From: CAZYQW01 sp964649825
GTDB taxonomy: Bacteria > Planctomycetota > B15-G4 > JADJEK01
Direction: 5' to 3'
DNA: 64,000 nt
NCBI GenBank assembly: GCA_964649825.1
Contig: CAZYQW010000044.1
Location: 58,867-122,866, forward strand
This document shows positions 18,566 through 26,751 of this stretch, piece after piece. The notes below the pieces were generated by a model. The model made no database searches. It saw only the letters and a program-made list of their open reading frames with translations, and had not been told where the DNA came from. Every line of letters starts with the position of its first letter. The first letter of the stretch is position 1. Position numbers and translations under genes: made by a program.

Positions 18566-18750
18566 GGGTGGAAGCCCGAGTAGGGGGACGCATCGGCGAC
18601 GCGATGATCAACAAGCGTGCCGATTCGATCGCCCTGTGCTCGGGCGTCGATCCGCGGGGCTGGCCCGGCGGCGGCCGCCGCGTGGGTCAGGTGCGCCGCC
18701 GGCGGTGCGGAATCCAACGCGGTCGGATGGGAAGAAGCCCGCGTCCGCGC
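18566..18750. other. Intergenic gap with a GC-rich palindrome
   Basis: 185 bp between the acyl-CoA dehydrogenase stop and the PhyH-type start. The only structure seen is the self-complementary run CGGCGGCGGCCGCCG near 18668, which could form a stable hairpin after the dehydrogenase mRNA. Confidence 0.3.
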
Positions 18751-20667
18751 CTACCGAACCGACGCGGGAGCCGGGGCCGACCGCGAACTCGTCTCCGGCG
18801 CGGAGGGGAGCTTGGCGGTCGGATCGATGAACCCGCTCTCGAGCCAGCGATAGCGGTTCTCGCTCACCCCCCGCGCCACCTGCGACGCCAGCTTGTCGTC
18901 GTTCGACGAGACCCCGCGGAACGCGGCGTCCACGCGGCGGCGCGCCATGCGGCAGAAGAGGTCGGCGAGCTCGACCGGCGATCGATCATCCGCGGTCCGG
19001 TGCAGCATCGCGGTCGCGCGCGCGCACGCGGCGCTCATCACGGTGAGATCGACGCCGATGTCGACGATGCGGTTCAACAGCATCTGGCGGCGTTCGAGGG
19101 CGGGGCCGAACCGGACCATGCGCTGGAACGTCCGGCGCGCGAGCTTCTTCGAGGTCTTGCGGATCCACGCGAGGTGACCCTCGAGCTCGGTCGGCACCCC
19201 GACCGGCACCGCCTTCCCGCCCGGCAGATACTGCTTGGTGAACCACACCGGATAGAACGTCGCGCAGTCCTTCAGGATCTTCAGCTTCTTGCCGAGCGAG
19301 AGTTTCTTCAGGAACAGGTCTCCAGCGCGACGCAGGTGCGGATCGAGCGCCTCGCGCGCGAGGAAGAGGTGCATGATCTCGCTCGTCCCCTCGACGATCA
19401 TGTTGATGCGCGAGTCGCGCATCATCCGCTCGAGCGGGAATGGAGTCTCGCCCCGCTCGCGCAGGGACCGCGCCGATTCGTAGCCGCGGCCGCCGCGGAT
19501 CTGCACCGCCTCATCGATGATCTTCCAGAGCGTCTCCGAGCAGAACAGCTTCGCCATCGCCGCCTCGATGCGGACGTCGGCGCCGCCGCGGTCGACGAGG
19601 GCCGTCGCGTAGTCGGTGATCGCGTCCATGGCGAACGCGTGCGACGCGATGAACGACAGCTTGTGCGCGACGGCCTCATGCCTCGCGATCTCGACGCCCC
19701 ACTGGCGTCGCTCGCTCGACCAGCGCCGCGCGATCGAGAGCGAGAGCCGCGCCACGGCCGAGCAGCAACCCGGCAGCGTGAGCCGCCCGCTGTTCAAGGT
19801 GATCAGCGCGAGCTTCAGGCCCTTGCCGACGCCCCAGAGCACGTTCTCGCTCGGGACGCGGACGTTCTCGAAGCGGAGGACGCCGTTCTGGATCGCGCGC
19901 AGTCCCATGAACTGACAGCGATGATCGACGTGGATCCCGGCGAAACTCTTCTCCACGATGAACGCGGTGATTCGTTTCTTCTCCTTTCCGTCCACCGTCT
20001 CGGACGGAGTTCGCGCCATCACCACCAGGATGTCGGCGATCGGTCCGTTCGTGCACCAGAGCTTCTTGCCGTTCAGGATCCACCCGTTTCCGTCCGGCGC
20101 CGGCTCGGCGTACGTCTCCATCTGGGCCGGATCCGAGCCGACGCCGGGCTCGGTCAGCGCGAAGGCGGACAGCTCGCCATTCGCGAGCCGGGGGAAGTAG
20201 CGCTCCTTCTGCTCCTTCGTGCCGAACATCTTGAGGGGGTTCGGCACGCCGATCGACTGGTGAGCCGAGAGCCAGACCGCGGTGCTCGAGCAGTACGTCG
20301 CGACGCGCGAGACCACGCGGTTGTAGTTCGTCTGCGAGAAGCCCTTCCCTCCGTATTCGGTCGGGATCTTGAGCGCGAACGCGCCGAGCTCGACGAGCCC
20401 GTCGATCACCGGCTTGGGCATCTCTCCCGTCTCGTCGACCTCGTCCGGATCCAGGTTCTCGAGCAGGAACCGCTCGACCTCGGCCGCGAACTCCTCCCCC
20501 TTCCTTCGGTCGGCCGAGTCCTGCTCGGGGTACGGGAAGATGAGCGCGGGGTCCCAATCCCCGGTGAAGATCCCCCCCGCAAAGCTCCGATGGTGCCATT
20601 CGGTCTCGCGCGCCGCTTCCGCGACGTCGAGCGATTCTTGGCGGGCGTCGTTCGAAGAATCGGCCAC
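18751..20667 (-). CDS. Acyl-CoA dehydrogenase, long (VLCAD-like) form
   Basis: FAD flavoprotein of 638 residues that would catalyse alpha,beta-dehydrogenation of acyl-CoA in beta-oxidation. FAD/substrate blocks include AFALTEPGVGSDP and WCTNGPIADILVVMART. The catalytic glutamate lies in MIVEGTSEIMH near residue 424, followed by an extra C-terminal domain of about 190 residues as in the VLCAD/ACAD9 branch. The protein starts unusually, with an acidic 60-residue lead (GGIFTGDWDP). A GGGAG ribosome-binding-site-like motif precedes the ATG. Chain-length preference cannot be read. No electron-transfer flavoprotein or other beta-oxidation gene is adjacent. Confidence 0.9.
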   Translation of the reverse strand: MADSSNDARQESLDVAEAARETEWHHRSFAGGIFTGDWDPALIFPYPEQDSADRRKGEEFAAEVERFLLENLDPDEVDETGEMPKPVIDGLVELGAFALKIPTEYGGKGFSQTNYNRVVSRVATYCSSTAVWLSAHQSIGVPNPLKMFGTKEQKERYFPRLANGELSAFALTEPGVGSDPAQMETYAEPAPDGNGWILNGKKLWCTNGPIADILVVMARTPSETVDGKEKKRITAFIVEKSFAGIHVDHRCQFMGLRAIQNGVLRFENVRVPSENVLWGVGKGLKLALITLNSGRLTLPGCCSAVARLSLSIARRWSSERRQWGVEIARHEAVAHKLSFIASHAFAMDAITDYATALVDRGGADVRIEAAMAKLFCSETLWKIIDEAVQIRGGRGYESARSLRERGETPFPLERMMRDSRINMIVEGTSEIMHLFLAREALDPHLRRAGDLFLKKLSLGKKLKILKDCATFYPVWFTKQYLPGGKAVPVGVPTELEGHLAWIRKTSKKLARRTFQRMVRFGPALERRQMLLNRIVDIGVDLTVMSAACARATAMLHRTADDRSPVELADLFCRMARRRVDAAFRGVSSNDDKLASQVARGVSENRYRWLESGFIDPTAKLPSAPETSSRSAPAPASVR

Positions 20668-20838
20668 GGCTCGTCTCCCGGTAGCAAGTATCTTGGGGGA
20701 ATGAAGTTATAGCTTGAACTCGCGTTGGGCGCACCCCCGCGCCCTCGAATCTCTCATCGACCGGGCGCCGGGGTCGGCTTGATGGTAGGAGCAAAGCGTG
20801 GGCCGGGTGGGTGCCGGGACTTCCCCGCGGCCTTGGCC
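20668..20838 (-). promoter_or_regulatory. Upstream region of the acyl-CoA dehydrogenase gene
   Basis: 171 bp. It contains a locally AT-rich segment (about 20690-20720). On the minus strand this reads TTCAAG followed closely by TATAAC and then GATACT, which are candidate promoter hexamers with no ideal spacing. No gene is seen. Confidence 0.3.
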
Positions 20839-21978
20839 TCACGGCATCGCGCCGGGACGATCCGCGAGCGCCCGCGCCAGGACCAGACGCCGGTGCTTCG
20901 CCCGCACGTCGTCGGCCCGCGGGAAGAGCGACGCGTACGCGAAGAGCGAGACGTGGCCGGACGCTCGCCGCGCGAGGCGGATCTCCTCCTCCAGCACGCC
21001 CGTGCTCCGGGCCGGGTCGACGTTGACGCCGGTCACCACGGCGGCCTTGGATTCGACGGCACGCCACGCCTCCACCCGCTCGGCAAAGAGCCCGAGATCG
21101 GGGGTGTAGTTCATCGGGAAGACGGCGTGGACGATCCCGTTCTCGGCCCACTCGCGGCTCGCGCGCAGGTGGCGATCGACCGCCGTCTCGGGCGTCGACC
21201 CGACCGCGGCCGAGAGGACGCAGTCGTCGCGTCGCTCTGCGTCGACCATCGCGCGGATGGCGCGGACGAGCGCGGTGACCTGCTCGCCGCGCCAAGCCTT
21301 CCACCCGTGCTCGTCGTCGTCCGGATGCTTGCCGGTGGCCTCGCGGTAGAGCGCGAGCGTCCGTTGGTCGCGCGGGTAGTCCTCGGTCACGAGGTCGTCG
21401 ACGAAGCGAACGTAGTCGAGGTGAAGGCCGTCGACGTCGTAGCCGGCGACGATCTCGCGAAACACCGACACGAGGTAGTCTCGGACCTCCGGGAGGCACG
21501 GGTTCAGGTTGACGTAGAAACCGTCGGCGAGTGGTTGGCGCTGGCCCCTTCCGTCGTACCAGTGCCATTCGGGGCGGGCGAGGTAGAGCTGGCGCGCGTC
21601 GCGCGGCGGCGTCGGGCCGCGCCACGACGGAATCACGTTCACCCAGGCGTGCAGCTCGAGAGAGCGCGCGTGGGCTTGCTCGACGGCAAGGGCCAACGGA
21701 TCGAAGCCGGGATCGCGGCCGCCGAGCTCGTCGGCCCACGGCTCGAGCGCCGAGCGGTAGAACGCCGTGCCGTTGCCGCGCACCTGGAACAGCACCGTGT
21801 CGAATCCGGCGCGGGCCACGTCATCGATGACGCGACGCACGTCATCGGCCGTCTCGTAGTCGAACCGGGTCACCCAGATCGCGCGCATCGGATGCCGTGC
21901 ATCGGGAACCGGCGCCGTGGTCCGGCACGCGGCGGCCGCCAAGGCGAGGAGGATCGGCACGCAGCTTCGAAGTCGCAT
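20839..21978 (-). CDS. GHL10-type (DUF187-like) glycoside hydrolase, probable lipoprotein
   Basis: 379 residues. The N-terminus MRLRSCVPILLALAAAAC looks like a lipoprotein signal with the acylated Cys after Ala-Ala-Ala. The rest follows the GHL10/YngK pattern: RAIWVTRFDY, FDTVLFQVRGNGTAFY, WVNVIPSW, a YVNLNPCLPEVRDY block, and YDVDGLHLDYVRFVD. This barrel family is related to the hydrolase half of PgaB and acts on poorly defined surface glycans. The start ATG shares one base with the stop of the symporter gene (TGATG), so hydrolase and transporter are co-translated. With nagB beside them, an amino-sugar polymer is a reasonable substrate, but that is inferred. Confidence 0.82.
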   Translation of the reverse strand: MRLRSCVPILLALAAAACRTTAPVPDARHPMRAIWVTRFDYETADDVRRVIDDVARAGFDTVLFQVRGNGTAFYRSALEPWADELGGRDPGFDPLALAVEQAHARSLELHAWVNVIPSWRGPTPPRDARQLYLARPEWHWYDGRGQRQPLADGFYVNLNPCLPEVRDYLVSVFREIVAGYDVDGLHLDYVRFVDDLVTEDYPRDQRTLALYREATGKHPDDDEHGWKAWRGEQVTALVRAIRAMVDAERRDDCVLSAAVGSTPETAVDRHLRASREWAENGIVHAVFPMNYTPDLGLFAERVEAWRAVESKAAVVTGVNVDPARSTGVLEEEIRLARRASGHVSLFAYASLFPRADDVRAKHRRLVLARALADRPGAMP

Positions 21979-23759
21979 CAGCTCTCCTCGGAGGGGCTCC
22001 TGCCGTCGGAACGGCGGTTCGCGAGGATCCAGCCGAGCACGAACGCGAACGTGCATCCGACCGGCGCGAACCACGGCCACGCGACGTTCGCCTCGAACGC
22101 GCCTCCGCCCGCGTGGAGGCGGGTGAACGTACCGTGTCGTTGGATCCAGATCACGAGCAACACGCCCGCGATCAACGCCGCCGTCTTGGCCGCGAACCGT
22201 CGCGGCCGGCGGCGCGCGCCGCAGCCGAGCCAGGCGACGATGACTGCCGCGCCTCCGAGCGCGCAGACCCAGGTGGCCCACGCGTCGTGCCAGGCGAGCG
22301 CGAAGACCGCGAACACCGAGAGGGGTGCCGCGAAGAGGTACCCGTAGCCGTCCACGCGCAGCGGCAGGAACGCGAGCAGGAATCCGGCCAAGAGCCCGCC
22401 GCCCGCGTATCCGGCCATGGCGAGCGCGAGGTCGAGGAGCGAGGCGAACTGCTGCTCGACGTGCGGCGCCATCATCGCGGCATACGACAGGACGACGCCC
22501 CAAGCCAGGATCACCACGCGCCCGATCCCCACGCGGCGCCGCTCCTCGCGCTCATCGACGACGAGCGTGCCCCGTGCGTCGAGGCGTCGCTGCCGCCACG
22601 GGATCACGAGCGCCGACATCGTCGTCTGGCTCAGCGCGGCGAGGATCGAGTCGAGGCTCGAGATCGCAGCCGCGAAGATCCCGGCGATGATCAATCCGGT
22701 GAGCCCGGCCGGGATCACCTCGATGATGAAGAGCGGGAAGATGCGGTCCTTCTTCTCCTCGTACAGGGCGAGCGACTGGGGCGAGAGCGGGTTGGCTTGG
22801 TAGTACGCGAACAGGCCGGCGCCGACGAGCAGCACGAGGATCGTGATCGTCATGCCGGCGTAGCTCGAGACGATCGCGAGCCGCGCCTGGCGCGCGTCCT
22901 TGCAGCAGAACATCCGCTGCGCGATGAGCTGGTCGGTGCCGTACGAGCCGACCATGCCCCACGAGGCGGCGAACGCGGCGGCGAGGACCGTGTACGCCTT
23001 GGTCGGATCGGCGTCGAAGTCGAGGAACCGGAACTTGCCCGCCTCCCGCCCGACGTCGATGATCTGGCCGAACCCGCCCGGCAGCTCCGACGCGATCACG
23101 ACGAGGGCGGTCGCCCCGCCGATCACGAACACGAAGAACAGGATCAGGTCGGTCCAGATGACGGTCGTGATCCCGCCGAGCAGCGTCCAGGCCACGGCGA
23201 CGAGGCCGATCGTCGCGATCGACCAAGAGAGGCTCGACGTCCCCGTCGCCGCGGCGAGAGGCCCGAAGACGGAGTCTTTCAGGATCAGCTCCAGCACGAC
23301 CGCCGTGAGGTAGACCCGCGCCGACTGGGCCAGGATCCCGGAGAGCGAGAAGAGCGCGGTGGTCATTCCGCGCACGCCGGGCCCGAGACGCTCGCCCATG
23401 TAGTCGTACGGGCTGTAGATCTCGTGGCGGTAGTAGGCCGGCACGAGCACGAACCCGACGATCAGCCGCGCGAGCAGCGAGCCGAACAGACCGATCTGAA
23501 GGTAGGTGAAGTCGCCGCCGTCGCGGAAGACGACCGACGGAACGCCGACGAACGTGACCGCGCTGATCTCGGTCGCGATGATCGAGCCGGAGACCGCGAA
23601 CCACGGCAGCTTCCGCCCCCCGAGGAAGAAGTCGCGGATGGTGGCCGCCTTTCCCGCCAGCCGCGCGCCGAGGATCGTCGTGAACGTGAAGTAGGCGAGC
23701 ACGACGGCCCAGTCCCAGCTCGAGAACTGGGACGCGCCGAGGACGGGAGTGAGAGGCAT
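21978..23759 (-). CDS. Sodium:solute symporter (SSS family)
   Basis: 593 residues with about 13-14 hydrophobic segments. The N-terminal core (FFLGGRKLPWFAVSGSIIATEISAVTFVGVPS) and the sodium-site helices resemble SSS sugar/sialate-type carriers, which import solutes with Na+. The substrate is not readable. The gene order nagB, symporter, GHL10 hydrolase suggests import of an amino-sugar product of the hydrolase. nagB ends 90 bp upstream on the same strand, and the hydrolase start overlaps the stop. The C-terminal 100 residues form extra helices beyond the SSS core. Confidence 0.88.
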   Translation of the reverse strand: MPLTPVLGASQFSSWDWAVVLAYFTFTTILGARLAGKAATIRDFFLGGRKLPWFAVSGSIIATEISAVTFVGVPSVVFRDGGDFTYLQIGLFGSLLARLIVGFVLVPAYYRHEIYSPYDYMGERLGPGVRGMTTALFSLSGILAQSARVYLTAVVLELILKDSVFGPLAAATGTSSLSWSIATIGLVAVAWTLLGGITTVIWTDLILFFVFVIGGATALVVIASELPGGFGQIIDVGREAGKFRFLDFDADPTKAYTVLAAAFAASWGMVGSYGTDQLIAQRMFCCKDARQARLAIVSSYAGMTITILVLLVGAGLFAYYQANPLSPQSLALYEEKKDRIFPLFIIEVIPAGLTGLIIAGIFAAAISSLDSILAALSQTTMSALVIPWRQRRLDARGTLVVDEREERRRVGIGRVVILAWGVVLSYAAMMAPHVEQQFASLLDLALAMAGYAGGGLLAGFLLAFLPLRVDGYGYLFAAPLSVFAVFALAWHDAWATWVCALGGAAVIVAWLGCGARRRPRRFAAKTAALIAGVLLVIWIQRHGTFTRLHAGGGAFEANVAWPWFAPVGCTFAFVLGWILANRRSDGRSPSEES

Positions 23760-23849
23760 GCTTGAACGGTCCTCGCGACGGCCGGCCGGACGCGGAGTGA
23801 AGCACAGCGAGTCGCGCGGCGCAACGCAAGGACGACGGTGGAGGTCGCG

Positions 23850-24668
23850 TCAGGCGAACTCTTCTCCCTCGACCGCGCCGGCGAGCCTCGTCCTCGACGC
23901 CGCGTCGCGATCCAGGAGGAACGTCGCGTCCGCGTGCTCGCGGAGGAGGGACGCCGGGACATCCGGGGTGATCGGCCCCTCGAGCGCGGCGCGGACGATC
24001 GCGGCCTTGGGCGCGCCGAACGCGAGCACGACGATCCGCCGTGCCGCGAGAATCGTGGCGATCCCCATCGTCACGGCCCGCGCGGGGACCGCCCCGTCCG
24101 GAAACGACGCGCGGTTGTCCTCGATCGTCCATGGGTGCAGACGGACGAGGCGGGTGCGGGAGTCGCTCGGTGCGGGCGGCTCGTTGAACCCGACGTGGCC
24201 GTTCCGGCCGATGCCGACGAGCTGGAGGTCGATGCCGCCGGCGCTGGCGATGAGCGCCTCGTACTCGCGGCAGTGCGCGTCGATCGCTTCCTCGGCGATC
24301 CAACCGTGCGGCACGTGGCGTTGGCGCGGCGGCAGGTCGACGCGATCGAAGAAGTGCTCGTGCATGTATCGGTGGAACGATCCCGCGGCTCGTGGCTCGA
24401 TCGGGAAGTACTCGTCGAGGTTGAACGTCTCGACGTCGGCGAACGAGAGCCCGGCTTGGCGGTGCATCCGCACGAGCTCGTCGTACACGGCCACCGGTGA
24501 GCGCCCGGTGGCGAGCCCCAGCACGGCTCTGCGCCCGCGGGCGCGCGCGCCGTCGATCTCGCGCGCGATCCGCTCGGCCGCGTCCCGAGCGGCGGACGCC
24601 GTCGTTGGATGCACGACCACGCGCGTCCGTCCGGACGCCACTTCGACGATCTCGCTGCGGTCCGGCAT
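23850..24668 (-). CDS. nagB: Glucosamine-6-phosphate deaminase
   Basis: 272 residues, normal for NagB, which converts glucosamine-6-phosphate to fructose-6-phosphate and ammonia in the cytoplasm. Signatures: LATGRSP (52-58, phosphate loop), NLDEYFP (83-89, with the general base Asp) and GIGRNGHVGFNEP (152-164, with the ring-opening His). ATG 24668 puts the conserved beta strand at the right distance. It is divergent from the VanX-type gene, sharing a 37-bp intergenic region, and lies upstream of the symporter and GHL10 genes, so it supports an amino-sugar salvage pathway. Confidence 0.92.
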   Translation of the reverse strand: MPDRSEIVEVASGRTRVVVHPTTASAARDAAERIAREIDGARARGRRAVLGLATGRSPVAVYDELVRMHRQAGLSFADVETFNLDEYFPIEPRAAGSFHRYMHEHFFDRVDLPPRQRHVPHGWIAEEAIDAHCREYEALIASAGGIDLQLVGIGRNGHVGFNEPPAPSDSRTRLVRLHPWTIEDNRASFPDGAVPARAVTMGIATILAARRIVVLAFGAPKAAIVRAALEGPITPDVPASLLREHADATFLLDRDAASRTRLAGAVEGEEFA

Positions 24669-24705
24669 GAGGGGTCCGGGTATCCTCGTCCAGTAGGAGG
24701 TCGAG

Positions 24706-25335
24706 ATGAAGCATAGCTTTCGCGCCGCGCTTCCGTTCGCCGTCGCGCTCGCGCTCTGGTCGTGCCGCGCGGCCGTCGAGCCCGTCGTTGCGTCGAACCC
24801 GGCCGCCGAGCCGCTCGTCCCGGTCGCGGACGTGCACCCGAACATCCGCTTCGACGTCCGCTACGCCACCGTCAACAACTTCACGGGCCAGGTCCTCTAT
24901 CCCCGCGCCGACTGCCTGCTGCGTCAATCGGTCGCCGAGCGCCTGGCGAGGGTACAGACCGCGCTCGAGTCGAGAGGCCTCGGTCTGCTCGTGTTCGACG
25001 GATATCGACCGTTGTCCGCTCAGGAGAAGATGTGGCGTCTCGTGCCGGACCCGCGCTACGTGGCGGATCCGAGCCGCGGGTCGCGGCACAACCGCGGGGC
25101 CGCCGTCGACGTCACTCTCGTCGACGCGCGCGGAACCCCGCTCGAGATGCCGACCGACTACGACGACTTCACCGAGGCCGCGCACCGCGACTACGCCGGC
25201 GGGACCGAGGCGTCCCGCCGGCATCGCGCCCGGCTCGAGGAGGCGATGGCGGCCGAGGGGTTCATCGGTCTCTCGACCGAATGGTGGCACTTCGACGCGG
25301 CGGACTGGGAGGCGTTTCCGATCATCGGTCGCTGA
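24706..25335 (+). CDS. D-alanyl-D-alanine dipeptidase, VanX family, probable lipoprotein
   Basis: 209 residues. Zinc ligands and catalytic residues are all present: SRHNRGAAVD (H128, D135), EWWHF (catalytic E192, H195) and the transition-state arginine at R101 (DGYRP). The N-terminus ends LALWSC at C20, a probable though imperfect lipobox, so the enzyme is envelope-located, unlike cytosolic VanX of resistance operons. It cleaves D-Ala-D-Ala, most likely to salvage wall-derived dipeptide. No vanHA or vanRS is present, so vancomycin resistance is not indicated. The ATG has an AGGAGG ribosome binding site. Its 3' end overlaps the convergent CHASE2 gene by 14 bp. Confidence 0.9.
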   Translation: MKHSFRAALPFAVALALWSCRAAVEPVVASNPAAEPLVPVADVHPNIRFDVRYATVNNFTGQVLYPRADCLLRQSVAERLARVQTALESRGLGLLVFDGYRPLSAQEKMWRLVPDPRYVADPSRGSRHNRGAAVDVTLVDARGTPLEMPTDYDDFTEAAHRDYAGGTEASRRHRARLEEAMAAEGFIGLSTEWWHFDAADWEAFPIIGR

Positions 25336-26536
25336 TCGGCGGAGCCGGTCGATCCCGCCGTCGATCCGCGCGCGCGGCGGGATCGGAGGCCGCGGCGTCC
25401 GGTCTCCCGCGAGTCGCGCTCACGCACGCCGCGACCGCCAAGACCACGCACGCGGGGGCGAAGACGTCGATGATGACGCCGCCGCGCGCGAGGAGGAACG
25501 CCGCACCGGAAGAACCGCCCACCAGGCCGGCGAGGCCGAAGCGGCGCCGGCGGCGCGGAGCGGAGAGGATCGCCCCGGCGAGCGCTCCGAGGACGATCGC
25601 GAGCGTCACGCGCCCCGCCGGCGGCAGTCGCCGAATCGCGTCGCCGCGCAGCAGGTTGTCGATCACGTTCGCCTGGACCTCGAGCTCGCTCATCGGTCCG
25701 ACCGGCGTCCGGACCGACGGCGCGTCCGCCGGCGTCGGGCCGACGAGGACGATCGTCTTCCGATCGATGAGGGCGATGCCGGCATCATCGGCCTCGGCGG
25801 CACGAATCCGGCGGAACGAGCCCGCGCCACCTCTCCAGCGGACGAGCAGGCGGCCGTCGTCATCGATCGCGTTGGCGATCGCGCCGAAGCTGTCCAGCCG
25901 GCCTCCGGTGATCCGAAGCGACGACTCTCCGAGCGCGGTCATCACCGCGGCCACGGCGAGCGACGGCACCGCCGACGCGCCGTGGCGGTACGCGAGGATC
26001 GCCGACCGCACGACGCCGTCGACCTCCGGCTCGAGCCGGCGCACGCCGACCCGCCGCACGTGCCCGAGCAGGTCGGGCGCCGTGAGGCTCGTGTCGGGCA
26101 GCGACGACAGCCGTTCGCGCTCGCCGTAGACGTCGACCGCGGCGGCGGGCGGCGGGGGATCGTCGAGCCCGCCCCGAATCGCGGTCGACGGAAGGGGAAG
26201 CACGACGCACCGCGCGCGCGCGATCGCCGCGGCGAGGGCGGCCGAGCCGCCGGCGCTCGCGGGCGCCAACCGCAGGTCGAGCACGATCGCGGCGGGGCGG
26301 CGGCTCGCGAGACGCGCGAGCAGCTCGGCCAGCGCCTCGGACGTGGTCCGCGGCGGCTCGACGTCCACCTCCGTCGCCACGAGGAGGACGCGCGACGAGC
26401 GGGCAAGAGCCTCGTCCGTCGCGCTGCGACAGAGGACGTCGTACGCGAACGCACCGATCGCGGTGCGATGCAATCGAACCCCGAACGAACCGATCACGGC
26501 CCCGATCATCACTCCGATCACGACGTTGATCGTCAT
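25322..26536 (-). CDS. Stand-alone CHASE2-domain membrane protein
   Basis: 404 residues: an N-terminal membrane helix (MTINVVIGVMIGAVIG), an extracytoplasmic CHASE2 region ending with a typical block (PVGPMSELEVQANVIDNLL), then three closely spaced membrane helices. CHASE2 is a sensor domain normally followed by a histidine kinase, cyclase or phosphatase. Here the protein ends after the last helix with a short Arg/Asp-rich tail, so no output domain is encoded. No orphan kinase or cyclase lies next to it. The ligand is unknown. The gene is divergent from a membrane protein of unknown function. Confidence 0.72.
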   Translation of the reverse strand: MTINVVIGVMIGAVIGSFGVRLHRTAIGAFAYDVLCRSATDEALARSSRVLLVATEVDVEPPRTTSEALAELLARLASRRPAAIVLDLRLAPASAGGSAALAAAIARARCVVLPLPSTAIRGGLDDPPPPAAAVDVYGERERLSSLPDTSLTAPDLLGHVRRVGVRRLEPEVDGVVRSAILAYRHGASAVPSLAVAAVMTALGESSLRITGGRLDSFGAIANAIDDDGRLLVRWRGGAGSFRRIRAAEADDAGIALIDRKTIVLVGPTPADAPSVRTPVGPMSELEVQANVIDNLLRGDAIRRLPPAGRVTLAIVLGALAGAILSAPRRRRRFGLAGLVGGSSGAAFLLARGGVIIDVFAPACVVLAVAACVSATRGRPDAAASDPAARADRRRDRPAPPISDR

Positions 26537-26751
26537 CTCTCCGAGAGTTCCAACGCGTGGAACGTGCGTCCTCCTCGACTCCTCCGGGCGAATGGTCTCG
26601 GGCGAGGGTGTTCGGCCGCGTCGAGCGGACCAACCCCGATCGTCGGGTGGCGTTTCGGGACTCGAGCGCGTACCATCTCTGGCGAACGAAGCCTAAACAC
26701 CTTGGCGACGAACGACGCGGAGATCCCCGACGAGCGCTCGTCAGGCGCGCG

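Noticed and set aside
24706..25335. Vancomycin-resistance operon
   Set aside because: Only a VanX-type enzyme with an export signal is present; VanH, VanA/B ligase and VanRS are missing.
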